Shown in pieces: positions 9,540 to 17,135 of a DNA stretch of 34,948 bases. Numbering within the stretch: position 1 is the stretch's first letter; each line of letters starts with the position of its first letter. The stretch lies in NCBI GenBank assembly GCA_938042245.1, contig CALIRO010000057.1:1-34948 (forward strand). Reading direction: 5' to 3'. The notes under the pieces are model-generated. The model was not told where the DNA came from. It did not search any database and was given only the letters and a program-made list of their open reading frames with translations. The translations under genes and the position numbers were made by a program. Origin of the DNA: an uncultured Thermoguttaceae bacterium (GTDB lineage Bacteria; Planctomycetota; Planctomycetia; Pirellulales; Thermoguttaceae).

Positions 9540-9968
9540 GTGATGCGGACAATTGCTCTAGGGGTAGTCTTCGGGTTGTGTTTTGCCTCTTTGTTGCAAA
9601 CTGCGTGGGCAGATGGAGGCCTATTCGGGCTGCCCAATCCTTTGGGGAAATCCTCCAGCAGTACCAAATCGAAGTCTTCCGGAAGCCTTTGGGCTTCTAA
9701 AAAACCCACGCTCCTTGAGCAAATTACCGATGGGACGAAAAAGGCGGCCGACGCCACCTGGGACTTTGTAACGCTCAAATGGCTCTGGGGCCAACAGAAC
9801 ACCACTTCCAGCTCTCAAACCCCAAAGCTCTACGAACGCCGAAAGCCTTCCTCCAACTCCAAAACCAGCACCCCTAGCAGTTGGTGGAATTCTCTCTGGG
9901 GCAAAAAAGACTCCTCAGAGCCGAAAACCTTAAGCGAATGGCTCTCCCAAAAACGGCCAGAACCTTAA
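9540..9968 (+). CDS. Small secreted Ser/Lys/Trp-rich protein with C-terminal SEW motif
   Basis: 142 residues; the start is GTG 9540 or the adjacent ATG 9543, with AAGGAG at 9525-9530 (9 or 12 nt away). The first 25 residues are a clean signal peptide (MRTIALGVVFGLCFASLLQTAWA). The mature part is low-complexity: serine/lysine-rich segments, a short helix LLEQITDGTKKAADATWDF, and a basic tail. It ends TLSEWLSQKRPEP, closely resembling the end of the lipoprotein encoded at 10226-10474 (TVSEWMAQPRPQP). No known domain recognised. It is the first gene of a four-gene cluster of tiny proteins in the same direction. Role unknown; the rest of the protein gives no enzymatic hint. Confidence 0.75.
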   Translation: MMRTIALGVVFGLCFASLLQTAWADGGLFGLPNPLGKSSSSTKSKSSGSLWASKKPTLLEQITDGTKKAADATWDFVTLKWLWGQQNTTSSSQTPKLYERRKPSSNSKTSTPSSWWNSLWGKKDSSEPKTLSEWLSQKRPEP

Positions 9969-10053
9969 ATTCCCTATCCCGAAAAATCCTCTAACCCGAA
10001 ATCTCCCGCTGAGATCCCTTCGGGGCCAATATCACCTGAAGACAGAAGGAAAA

Positions 10054-10236
10054 ATGCTAGCGAATTCCGGTAGATGGCCTCCAGCCGAAGAAATGCTTCC
10101 GGGAGCACCCGCTCGGGACTCCCCCGTTGGCAGAGCTCTGCCCGTGGCGCCCTACCGGCCGGAAAAACCGTTCCCCCTAAAGCCAATCGCTACCGATGTG
10201 CCCAAAGCCTGGTGGAGTTCTGAGCATGAGCCATGA
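10054..10236 (+). CDS. Possible 60-residue proline-rich small protein
   Basis: ATG 10054 follows GAAGGA (10045-10050), a rather tight spacing of 3 nt. The product is proline-rich (WPPAEE, YRPEKPFPLKP) and ends VPKAWWSSEHEP, with no signal peptide. The stop overlaps the next gene's ATG 10226 by 11 bp, which fits translational coupling. Support comes from its position and direction inside a cluster of small genes; there is no recognisable family, so it may be spurious or only a coupling leader. Confidence 0.4.
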   Translation: MLANSGRWPPAEEMLPGAPARDSPVGRALPVAPYRPEKPFPLKPIATDVPKAWWSSEHEP

Positions 10237-10474
10237 TGGTTCGGATTCCCGGTTTCCACTTCCCTGCTGGAAAGGTCCTTTGGTGGCCCTATGGTTTGCG
10301 GTACTGGTATTAGCAGCTGTGGGCAGTTTGGGGGGATGTATAGCGATGAATGCCCACTATTGGGGCAAATCCGGCGGGGGGTTTGTGCGAGTCTTTGGGG
10401 ATGCGGGGCCTCAAAAACCTTTTGGGCCGGGCACGGTTTCCGAATGGATGGCTCAACCTCGGCCCCAACCGTAG
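10226..10474 (+). CDS. Small putative lipoprotein with C-terminal SEW motif
   Basis: 82 residues from ATG 10226, preceded by GGTGGAG (10211-10217) with ideal 8-nt spacing; an upstream in-frame ATG at 10196 has no such site. A charged start and a hydrophobic core (VALWFAVLVLAAVGSLGGC) lead to a lipobox-like LGGC, so it is probably lipid-anchored at Cys38. The mature part is glycine-rich and ends TVSEWMAQPRPQP, matching the last residues of the secreted protein at 9540-9968. It overlaps the preceding short gene by 11 bp. No family recognised. Confidence 0.7.
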   Translation: MSHDGSDSRFPLPCWKGPLVALWFAVLVLAAVGSLGGCIAMNAHYWGKSGGGFVRVFGDAGPQKPFGPGTVSEWMAQPRPQP

Positions 10475-10643
10475 AAGCCGGAGTCTTTTTAGGCGAATGC
10501 TCTGATCTAAATGGGGTGTTTGGAATTAGACCTGCAACCTTGGAAGGAGGGAAAAAGAAACCCCCTCCAGAGGATGCATGTGCCCCCTCAAGGGGCAGTT
10601 AGATCGCTAGGATGGATGAATCCATTCGAAGGATTCCTTCCGG

Positions 10644-10970
10644 ATGCCGGAAAGAAAGACCGCTCCTTCTGAGAGAAAGCACTTCTTTGGGGGCAAACTA
10701 TGGAGGCTCAACCCGCCATTGGCCCAGGGGGACCCGCATGAGGCGGTCCGGAGGGGAAAAACTGCTCTCATAGCCAGTTTCATCCTCCTACTGGGTTGTT
10801 CGGCCTGGAAGGAACCTTGGACACTCTCCCAGAAGAAGCTGGGTGAGCTATGCCGACCCTTCCAAGCCCAAAAAGAAGCCGAAACCTTTAAAGCCAAAGT
10901 GCAAAAAGATCCATTCCCCGAGGCTTCGGTGCTAAACAAGATCTCGGCCCACCCCCCCGGGAGCCCATAA
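10644..10970 (+). CDS. Small putative lipoprotein, fourth gene of the tiny-protein cluster
   Basis: Up to 108 residues. Two starts are possible: ATG 10644 (GAAGGA at 10628-10633, 10-nt spacing) or TTG 10719 (GGAGG at 10702-10706, 12-nt spacing). The second puts a short n-region before the hydrophobic core TALIASFILLLGC, giving a normal lipoprotein signal with an LLGC lipobox. The mature part is a charged helix (LSQKKLGELCRPFQAQKEAETFKAKVQKDPFPEA). The 'V-x-x-D-x-F-P-x-A' ending of that helix is a pattern I associate with short planctomycete exported proteins, from memory only. A run of seven C near 10952 is a possible slippage site close to the stop. Function unknown. Confidence 0.5.
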   Translation: MPERKTAPSERKHFFGGKLWRLNPPLAQGDPHEAVRRGKTALIASFILLLGCSAWKEPWTLSQKKLGELCRPFQAQKEAETFKAKVQKDPFPEASVLNKISAHPPGSP

Positions 10971-11317
10971 AAGCGGCATCTTCTCCTGCCCGAAGTCTTT
11001 CTCCTGATGAGTCCAGTTTTACCATTTTCCATAACTTCTTTGGATTTCGATACCGGCGTTTGTGGATATCTTAGTTCACATAAATTCCCAATCCCCGCCT
11101 TTGTAACGGGCTAGCAGGTTGCCTCGGGAAGAGCAGCCTTCAGATTGGTAAAAGTCGAGTCCATATGAGTGGCCCTGGCCATCGGGTTGTCCAGAACCAT
11201 ACACTTGCCCAGCACCTTTTTGTGAACCTTTTTCATCCTTCGGGCCCAGCCGGGTCCCACTGCCTTCCGCTGGAAGGGGCTACCGGCCGGATGGATAAGG
11301 AAACCCAGGGGATCGGC
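10971..11317. other. Intergenic region between convergent genes
   Basis: 347 bp between the tiny-lipoprotein gene and the convergent MenC-like gene. The clearest structure is a 6-bp perfect hairpin CCTTCC-GCT-GGAAGG at 11263-11277, 40 bp past the MenC-like stop on the minus strand; it has no following U-tract. Short open frames on both strands show no protein-like character. Confidence 0.45.
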
Positions 11318-12433
11318 TCAGGGAAACCGAGCATGTTCCAATGTCCATTTTTGGAGTTTTTCTGGGTTCGGGTGTCGGCCGATGCCGGGCTGCTCAGAAA
11401 GCACCGCCTGGAGTTTTCCATCGCTGGCACGCTCTAATCGGATCGGTTCGGCCAGGTCGTCGGCCAGCAGGTCTTCTGGTGGGAAGAAATCGGCCGGGTA
11501 ATCAAAATTGCTTTTCGTGCCCAGGGCCAGGCCCATAGCCGTCCCGATGGACGTTTGCGGCCTTGCCCCCAACCGACAGCGGACTTCTGCATGTTGGCAG
11601 GCATCATGGATCTGTTGGGCCGGGCTCAGCCCGCCCACCCGACCTGGTTCCAAATTGATATATCGGCCGCTTTTCAGTTCCAAAGCGATTTCCGCTTCTT
11701 CAGGGCAGGTGATACTTTCGGCGAGGCAAATCGGTGTTCGAATGGCGTCTTGGATCATGGCATGGCCAACTAGATCATAGGGCGGCAATGGCTGTTCGAT
11801 CATGGCCAACATAAAGTCGTCCAATCGGCAGAGCATTTCCATGTGGCTGAGCCGAAGATCGCCCTCCACATCAATGTGAATCTGTTCCGTTGGGAATTCT
11901 TGACGCACTAGATGGACCATGGAGATCTCCCAGCCGGGGCGAAACTTCAGTTCCACGCTGCTGTAGCCAGCCTCGAACGCTCGACGCATCGCCTCCAAGA
12001 GGTCTTCGATGTCGGGCATTTTGTCGAAGCTGACGCCCAGGGGGAGTCGATCGGTCTGGCCGCCCAGCAATTGATGTAAAGGTTTCCCTTCCAACCGGGC
12101 AGCCAGGTCCCACCAGGCACAGTCCACGGCCGCCTTGGCGTATCGGTTGCCCTGCAAGCGGGCCAGATGCTCCTGCAACTGCTCACCGCTATCAAAGCAC
12201 TGGCCCACCACGCTCGGCCCGATCCACTCGCACAAACAGCGATACACGCTGCCGGTCCATTCGGACCCCAAAAGGGGCCCATTGCCGGGACTCACCTCCG
12301 CCCAACCCGTTTCCCCCTGGCTCTGCAAGGCCACCAAAACCGTCCGAAGCTGCTGCCAAGTTCCCAAGGGGGTAGCTATTGGCCGGACCAATGGTAACGC
12401 CAGATGAAAAATCTCCACGCTGTCAATCCGCAT
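11318..12433 (-). CDS. Enolase-superfamily protein related to o-succinylbenzoate synthase, active site altered
   Basis: 371 residues; ATG 12433 with AAGGAG 7 nt upstream. The fold is that of the MenC/NSAR/muconate cycloisomerase branch: an N-terminal capping domain (about 1-120) and a barrel with the family blocks ELKFRPGWE, MIEQPLPPYDLVGHA, NLEPGRVGGL and YPADFFPPEDL. Metal ligands D188 and E213 are present, but three key positions differ from the canonical enzymes: the second lysine of KxK is R165 (LKFR), the third metal-binding acid is A238 (CLAES for CLDES), and the lysine of NIKPGR is E262. The usual GGMLES loop reads GARPQTS. OSBS makes o-succinylbenzoate for menaquinone; this protein probably does not work by that mechanism. 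No other men gene is in the window. It follows trpE by 231 bp. Confidence 0.8.
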   Translation of the reverse strand: MRIDSVEIFHLALPLVRPIATPLGTWQQLRTVLVALQSQGETGWAEVSPGNGPLLGSEWTGSVYRCLCEWIGPSVVGQCFDSGEQLQEHLARLQGNRYAKAAVDCAWWDLAARLEGKPLHQLLGGQTDRLPLGVSFDKMPDIEDLLEAMRRAFEAGYSSVELKFRPGWEISMVHLVRQEFPTEQIHIDVEGDLRLSHMEMLCRLDDFMLAMIEQPLPPYDLVGHAMIQDAIRTPICLAESITCPEEAEIALELKSGRYINLEPGRVGGLSPAQQIHDACQHAEVRCRLGARPQTSIGTAMGLALGTKSNFDYPADFFPPEDLLADDLAEPIRLERASDGKLQAVLSEQPGIGRHPNPEKLQKWTLEHARFP

Positions 12434-12592
12434 TCGAAACTCCTTGCTCTGCGCTGTTGGATAGATGCCCCATGGTTAGGGGGCGTTTCGTTTCTGTCCT
12501 TTGGGAACAAGCGGGACTGCCAGGAATCGGTCTGAGATGACTGACCCGGCTGGCAGGAAATTCCGTTCTTAGCAAATACGATGGCTGTTACA

Positions 12593-12667
12593 AGGGTCGG
12601 GCTGACTCCGGTCTTAGGCAATCCGGTCGGAGCCAATCTGGTCTGAGGGAATCCGGCTCTTGGGTTA
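12593..12667. repeat. 15-bp tandem repeat, about five copies, running into the trpE stop codon
   Basis: Units on the plus strand begin at 12593, 12608, 12623, 12638 and 12653: AGGGTCGGGCTGACT, CCGGTCTTAGGCAAT, CCGGTCGGAGCCAAT, CTGGTCTGAGGGAAT, CCGGCTCTTGGGTTA. The central three match at 10 or more of 15 positions to one another; the first and last are more degenerate. The last unit includes the TTA that is the trpE stop (minus strand). Array and coding sequence therefore meet exactly at the gene end. Confidence 0.65.
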
Positions 12668-14257
12668 GTCGGCGAGGGGGACGGTTCGGGCCGTCGGATG
12701 CGGCCAAGGGGTTGGCTGGACCTGGGCCTGGGCAATTTCAATGGCTTTCAACAAACCCCGGGCTTTATTGAGTGTTTCGTGCCATTCGCGCGTGGGGTCG
12801 CTGTCAGCCACGATGCCGGCGCCGGCTTGGACATAAGCCATCTCATCCTGAATGACGATGGTCCGGAGAGCGATACAGGTATCCATATTGCCGTTGAAAT
12901 CCACATAGCCTACGGCACCCGCATAGGGGCCGCGCCGATGGGGTTCCAATTCGTCAATAATCTCCATGGCTCGGACCTTCGGGGCCCCGGTAACCGTACC
13001 AGCGGGCAGGCAGGCCCGCAAAGCATCAAAGGCCGTTTTCCCCGGGGCTAACGTGCCTGTGACATTGGAGGTCAGGTGCATCACATGGCTGTAGCGCTCG
13101 ATGGTCATCACATCGGTTAGGCGCACCGTCCGATACTGACAGACCCGGCCGATATCGTTTCGCCCCAGATCCACCAGCATGACATGTTCGGCGCGTTCTT
13201 TTGGGTCGGCCAGCAGTTCTTCGGCCAACCGGCGGTCTTCTTCCTCGGTGGCGCCACGGGGCCGGGTGCCCGCCAACGGGCGGACCGTTACCTGCCGATC
13301 CCAGACCCGCACCATCACCTCCGGCGAACTGCCCACTAACGTCACACTGGGCGTGCGTAAGTAAAACATAAACGGACTAGGATTGACAACCCGAAGGGCA
13401 CGGTAGATCTGGAACGGATGGGCCCGGATGCGGGTGGCCAGACGCTGGCTAAGAACCACTTGAAAAATATCTCCTGCATAAATGTACTCCACAGCTCGCC
13501 GGACCGCTGCCTCAAACGCCTCCTGGGTAAAATTAGAAGTATAGGGCAACTCCACCTGGCCGCCCAGGTCGATATCCACCGGCTCCAAGGGACAAGGCCG
13601 ATGGGCCAATAGCTCCACCAGCTCATCCACCCGCCTTTGCGCCTCCTGATATGCCTCCCGAAGGGCCGTGTCGCTTCGGTGCGGGCATTTGTCCAACCGG
13701 GCCATCACCACCACAATGATCGTCTTGGTAATATTGTCAAAGACGACCATCTGGTCATAAAAGGCAAAAGCCATGTCCGGCACATGACGGTCGTCCGGCG
13801 GCGGATTGGGAAGCCGTTCAAACCACCGGACCGCATCATAACCCGCATACCCCACCGCCCCGCTACAAAACGGCGGCAGTCCCGGTACCCGGGCCTCCCG
13901 AAACCCCTCCACCCGACGCCGAAGCTCCTGGAGCGGATCGTCAGATTCAAACTGACGGCTCACCAAGATCGGCTGCCCAGAAGCCGATACCCCCGTATGC
14001 TGATGCACCGTTACCCGGTGCCCATAGGCTTCGATCTCCATAAACGGATGAGTAGCTAAGAAGTTATACCGGCCCACCTTCTCCCCGCCAATGACACTTT
14101 CAAATAGACACGAACAGCGGCCTGCATCCAGTTTATGAAAGGCCGACACCGGCGTCAGCGAATCACTGACCAGCCGACGATACACCGGAACCAAGTCCGC
14201 TTCCTGAGCTAAGCTGCGAAAGGTATCGAAATCGGGATAGTACTTTTTGCCCACCAC
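12665..14257 (-). CDS. trpE: Anthranilate synthase component I
   Basis: Converts chorismate and ammonia or glutamine-derived nitrogen to anthranilate, first step of tryptophan synthesis. 530 residues from GTG 14257, chosen because GGGAG lies 9 nt upstream and the family N-terminus ([24 protein letters not shown]) starts there; the frame stays open 92 more codons without a good start. The N-terminal regulatory domain has [16 protein letters not shown], corresponding to the LLES tryptophan-feedback region. The catalytic domain has [34 protein letters not shown] and [22 protein letters not shown], which read as TrpE rather than PabB (which has PGGSITGAPK). Its glutaminase partner is probably the trpG at 20313-20942 on the same strand. 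No other trp gene is visible. Confidence 0.93.
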   Translation of the reverse strand: MVGKKYYPDFDTFRSLAQEADLVPVYRRLVSDSLTPVSAFHKLDAGRCSCLFESVIGGEKVGRYNFLATHPFMEIEAYGHRVTVHQHTGVSASGQPILVSRQFESDDPLQELRRRVEGFREARVPGLPPFCSGAVGYAGYDAVRWFERLPNPPPDDRHVPDMAFAFYDQMVVFDNITKTIIVVVMARLDKCPHRSDTALREAYQEAQRRVDELVELLAHRPCPLEPVDIDLGGQVELPYTSNFTQEAFEAAVRRAVEYIYAGDIFQVVLSQRLATRIRAHPFQIYRALRVVNPSPFMFYLRTPSVTLVGSSPEVMVRVWDRQVTVRPLAGTRPRGATEEEDRRLAEELLADPKERAEHVMLVDLGRNDIGRVCQYRTVRLTDVMTIERYSHVMHLTSNVTGTLAPGKTAFDALRACLPAGTVTGAPKVRAMEIIDELEPHRRGPYAGAVGYVDFNGNMDTCIALRTIVIQDEMAYVQAGAGIVADSDPTREWHETLNKARGLLKAIEIAQAQVQPTPWPHPTARTVPLAD

Positions 14258-14863
14258 GAAAGAGAACTCCCACTGGGAGGGGAAAAGAAGCCCACAGCAA
14301 GATGGGTTTAGGGATCGGCTTTGGCGTTTTGTAACAGTGCGCCCGAGTGAGGTAAGTTCCTCCTTCTTAGCAAAAGCGTCTGCGAGGGTCACTGCCGCGG
14401 AAGCGGCAGTCCAGGCTTGTTCCCGCCCAAACAGGAAACCAAAATGGCTAAATGGGATTCCTGCTTTTGCAGCACTGACAAGGTCGCTCCATTTAGTTAG
14501 CTGAAATGTTACGGTATTTTCTGTCTTACCCAAAGTTCCAAACGAACCCAGTCTATCAACCTCTTATAGAGCCAGCAAGCGGGAAATGCCTGGTACTTGC
14601 TGAAAAACCAAATCCCGTGGGGGGAATGGGTTGGAGGGACCGAGTGATTGAAGCCGGGATTGATTCTCCATGCTGGAGGCTTCCCAATCTACTTATTCTA
14701 CCCATTTTACCAGGAATCGGTAGCTGAGATTATCCCATCCTGCGTCTCAATGAGAGGGGCTTCAAGGGGTCGCAGCCTTCCACAGGCAAAGAGCAACCAA
14801 GGCCTAAACTCCAGGATATTCGGTTTGGCAACTCGGAGTTATTCATGCCCCCTAAATGTGGGG

Positions 14864-14887
14864 AAAACCCAGCGATCTCTGGGTTTT
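14864..14887. terminator. Stem-loop with A4/T4 flanks, terminator-like on both strands
   Basis: AAAACCCAG (14864-14872) pairs perfectly with CTGGGTTTT (14879-14887) around CGATCT. The T4 run is the end of the stem itself, as in bidirectional intrinsic terminators, though the tract is short. It sits more than 450 bp from either neighbouring gene, so it would end a transcript from the intergenic region rather than one from trpE or mcsA. Confidence 0.45.
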
Positions 14888-15064
14888 ATACCATTTATTG
14901 GGTACTCAATTCTACCTAGGATGGGGGTATAAGGTGCAATTTTGGCTAATTTGGCGATCCAATATGCCCCCTTAGTAGCAGTTGGGAACCGACCATGGGG
15001 TATGTGCAGCCCCCTGAGCGATTTCCTGGCACCTTGTACTCCATAAGGGGGGTATCCCAAAAGA

Positions 15065-15085
15065 GGAGGCGTTTTACGAGCCTCC
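15065..15085 (-). terminator. GGAGGC/GCCTCC hairpin followed by TCTTTT on the minus strand
   Basis: A 6-bp perfect stem with a 9-nt loop; on the minus strand it is followed by TCTTTT, a weak U-tract. The same six-base stem recurs at 15239-15254 without a T-run, so alternative pairing between the two is possible. Confidence 0.3.
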
Positions 15086-15269
15086 GTTTCAAGATGCGGG
15101 AGTGTCTAGGTAGGGGACGGAACCGCCGTGCTAAAAAGAGTACTTTTCGGAAGTTCCGTGGCTTGTTTGGGAGGAAAGGTAGTCTCAGACTAGAGGTTGC
15201 GTAAGCCGATCTTCCTGTCCAAGAGGGGATTGGCCGAAGGAGGCTGGTGCCTCCGAGGGGCTGCTGTGC

Positions 15270-15297
15270 TTGACAGCAACGGGTCTGCTGTTAGAAT
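15270..15297 (+). promoter_or_regulatory. Sigma70-type promoter for mcsA-mcsB
   Basis: TTGACA (15270-15275), 16-bp spacer, TAGAAT (15292-15297). It predicts transcription from about 15304 and a leader of about 65 nt to the mcsA ATG. A perfect -35 and a five-of-six -10 make it one of the clearest promoters in the window. No CtsR-like heptad repeat was noticed around it. Confidence 0.7.
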
Positions 15298-15368
15298 CGC
15301 AAGAGGGAAGCTGTGAGAAGGCTTGGTAGTAGCGGCTCCAGACGCCGTAGAAAGGAGTACCTGGGAGG

Positions 15369-15887
15369 ATGCGATGTCAACGTTGTGACAAGCCGGCTAC
15401 TTTTCATATTACGGAGCTTACCGGCGGCAAGCCGGTAGAGCTGCATCTGTGTGAAGACCATGCACGGGAGTATTTAACGCAGGCGGGCAATGAACCTGCT
15501 TCGGCCGGAAGTATGACGGCCTTGTTAGCGCAGCAGATGGCCAAACAGCTTGCTTTGGGCCAGACGGCCGAAGAATTGGCCGAACTGGATCAGCAAGTTT
15601 GCCCCTATTGTGGGATCAGCTTTTATGAGTTTCGGAGTCAAGGCCGATTGGGCTGTCCGTATGACTATGTGGTCTTTGAAAAAGAGCTGCAGCCGTTGCT
15701 ACTGAACATCCATGGGGAGACGCAACACCGGGGCAAACGCCCCAGCCATTCGGTCGAACTGAGCCGGAAACATACCGAATTGATTCGGTATCGTCGGCAA
15801 TTGCAAGAGGCAGTTCAGGAAGAGAATTACGAATTAGCTTCTCGTTTACGGGATAAAATCCGTGACATCGAAGAATCCTCCTCCTAA
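15369..15887 (+). CDS. mcsA: McsA-like zinc-finger/UVR-motif activator of the arginine kinase
   Basis: 172 residues, start ATG 15369 with AAGGAG at 15352-15357 (11 nt away). McsA partners the arginine kinase McsB in tagging damaged proteins for Clp proteolysis. Two zinc-binding clusters are visible: C3/C6 with C28/H31, and C78/C81 with C96; the fourth ligand of the second cluster is D99 (GCPYDY) where Bacillus McsA has cysteine. A helix (about 49-75) links them. The C-terminal 40 residues (LIRYRRQLQEAVQEENYELASRLRD-type) are a UvrB/UvrC (UVR) motif. The 3' end overlaps mcsB by 26 bp, so translation is probably coupled. No ctsR or clpC is adjacent, unlike the Firmicute operon. Confidence 0.88.
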   Translation: MRCQRCDKPATFHITELTGGKPVELHLCEDHAREYLTQAGNEPASAGSMTALLAQQMAKQLALGQTAEELAELDQQVCPYCGISFYEFRSQGRLGCPYDYVVFEKELQPLLLNIHGETQHRGKRPSHSVELSRKHTELIRYRRQLQEAVQEENYELASRLRDKIRDIEESSS

Positions 15888-17001
15888 TGAGTCGGTTTTG
15901 GACTTGGCTCGGGAACTGGAGCAGCTTATCCGCAGTCGCGGGGAATGGCTGAAAGGTTCCGGGCCGGAGTCCGATATTGTCATCAGTACCCGGATTCGAC
16001 TAGCCCGGAACCTGGCCTCTTATCCTTTTCGAAGCCGGGCCAGCGATACGGATCGCCAGCGGATTCAACAGATTCTCAAAGAGGCGATCTTCCAGGATGC
16101 CGACGCCTCGCAATTTATTTATGTGGATTTGGAATCGCTGGAGGCCTTGGATCGACAATTGCTGGTGGAACGGCAATTGGTTAGTAGGGAATTGGCGGAA
16201 GGCCAAGGGCCACGTAGTGCGGTGATTGATCGGGGGGAACGATTCAGCTTCATGATCAACGAGGAAGACCATTTGCGCATTATGGGGATGGCCAGTGGGC
16301 TGAATCTGGAGGAGGTCTGGCAGCGGGTTAGCCAGTGGGATGATCGGATCGAGCAGCGGGTAGTGTATGCGTTTGATGAGCGGTTAGGATATTTGACGGC
16401 TTGCCCGACGAACGTGGGCACTGGGATCCGGGTGAGCGTGATGCTGCATTTGCCGGCGTTGGTATTGACGCGGCAGATTGAGAAGATTTTTCGCAGTTTG
16501 CAAAAGTTGGACTTAGCCGTCCGGGGGCTGTACGGGGAAGGTTCCCAGGCGATGGGGGATTTCTATCAGATCAGCAATCAGGTAACGTTGGGGCAAAGTG
16601 AACAAGAGATCATGAAAAAAGTGGCCGACATCATCCCCGCCATCATCGACTACGAACGCAAGGCCCGCGAACTTCTTGTCCGAGAAAATCTCCGGAACTT
16701 ACACGATCGGATCAGCCGCGCTTTTGGCATCTTACGCACCGCCCAGACGATTAGCTCGGAAGAAACCATGCATCTTTTGTCCAGTGTGCGCATGGGGATT
16801 CATCTGGGATTGATTAAGGAAATCGGGATTCTGGAAATCAACGATCTGTTTTTGCAAACCCAACCGGCGCATCTGCAGAAATTGGCTGGCACGGAATTAG
16901 ACCAAACGGATCGGGATATTGAGCGGGCCCGTTTTCTACGTCGGCATTTGAACAAGGAAGACGGCTCCCAAACGGCCCCGGGGGGTTCAGCCAGCGGATA
17001 G
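15862..17001 (+). CDS. mcsB: Protein arginine kinase McsB
   Basis: 379 residues; GTG 15862 inside the end of mcsA gives the family-length N-terminus. McsB transfers ATP phosphate to arginine side chains, the degradation mark read by ClpCP. The guanidino-kinase fold is complete: STRIRLARN at 42-50 (ATP phosphate contacts), INEEDH with E134/E135 (substrate guanidinium carboxylates), the reactive C181 in ACPTNVGTGIR, and GLYGEGSQAMGDFYQISNQ with the flexible ATP loop. The C-terminal DIERARFLRR region corresponds to the pArg-binding allosteric site (RDxxRA type), present in McsB and absent from creatine kinases. Presence of this pair argues that arginine phosphorylation operates in this organism. 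Confidence 0.95.
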   Translation: MTSKNPPPNESVLDLARELEQLIRSRGEWLKGSGPESDIVISTRIRLARNLASYPFRSRASDTDRQRIQQILKEAIFQDADASQFIYVDLESLEALDRQLLVERQLVSRELAEGQGPRSAVIDRGERFSFMINEEDHLRIMGMASGLNLEEVWQRVSQWDDRIEQRVVYAFDERLGYLTACPTNVGTGIRVSVMLHLPALVLTRQIEKIFRSLQKLDLAVRGLYGEGSQAMGDFYQISNQVTLGQSEQEIMKKVADIIPAIIDYERKARELLVRENLRNLHDRISRAFGILRTAQTISSEETMHLLSSVRMGIHLGLIKEIGILEINDLFLQTQPAHLQKLAGTELDQTDRDIERARFLRRHLNKEDGSQTAPGGSASG

Positions 17002-17135
17002 AAAGGATCGTTCTTCCTGCCCCAGGCGCCCCAGCGGCGCTATAGGCTCTGTTCGGATTGGAGGTGGATCGCCGGTAGTCGGCTTGCCTTCCGCAGGGGG
17101 GAAAGTTTTTTCTTTTTAAACGAAAGGCAATTCGG

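Larger units (their letters stand above)
14258..15368. other. 1.1-kb non-coding, hairpin-rich region between divergent trpE and mcsA
   Basis: No convincing gene on either strand; the longest frames have unremarkable composition and poor starts. Perfect inverted repeats: ACTGCCGC-GGAA-GCGGCAGT at 14391-14410 (8-bp stem), a 9-bp stem at 14864-14887, GGAGGC/GCCTCC with a 9-nt loop at 15065-15085 and again with a TGGT loop at 15239-15254. The trpE leader must lie here; no tryptophan-rich leader peptide followed by a U-tracted terminator was seen next to trpE. An extended -10-like TGGTATAAA exists on the minus strand at about 14884-14892, overlapping the 14864-14887 stem. I looked for SRP, RNase P, tmRNA and 6S signatures and saw none. 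Confidence 0.5.

Noticed and set aside
11165..11437. 90-codon plus-strand frame overlapping the end of the MenC-like gene
   Set aside because: Most of it overlaps a well-supported gene on the other strand and no ribosome site is visible.
12376..12741. 121-codon minus-strand frame spanning the 15-bp repeat, with a pentapeptide-like pattern (PRAGF-PQTRL-APTGL)
   Set aside because: The periodicity is a consequence of the 15-bp DNA repeat; it overlaps trpE and the MenC-like start and has no own start signal.
14258..15368. tmRNA, SRP RNA, RNase P or 6S RNA in the large trpE-mcsA gap
   Set aside because: None of the conserved cores I know (for example GAGGAAAGTCC of RNase P) could be found on either strand.
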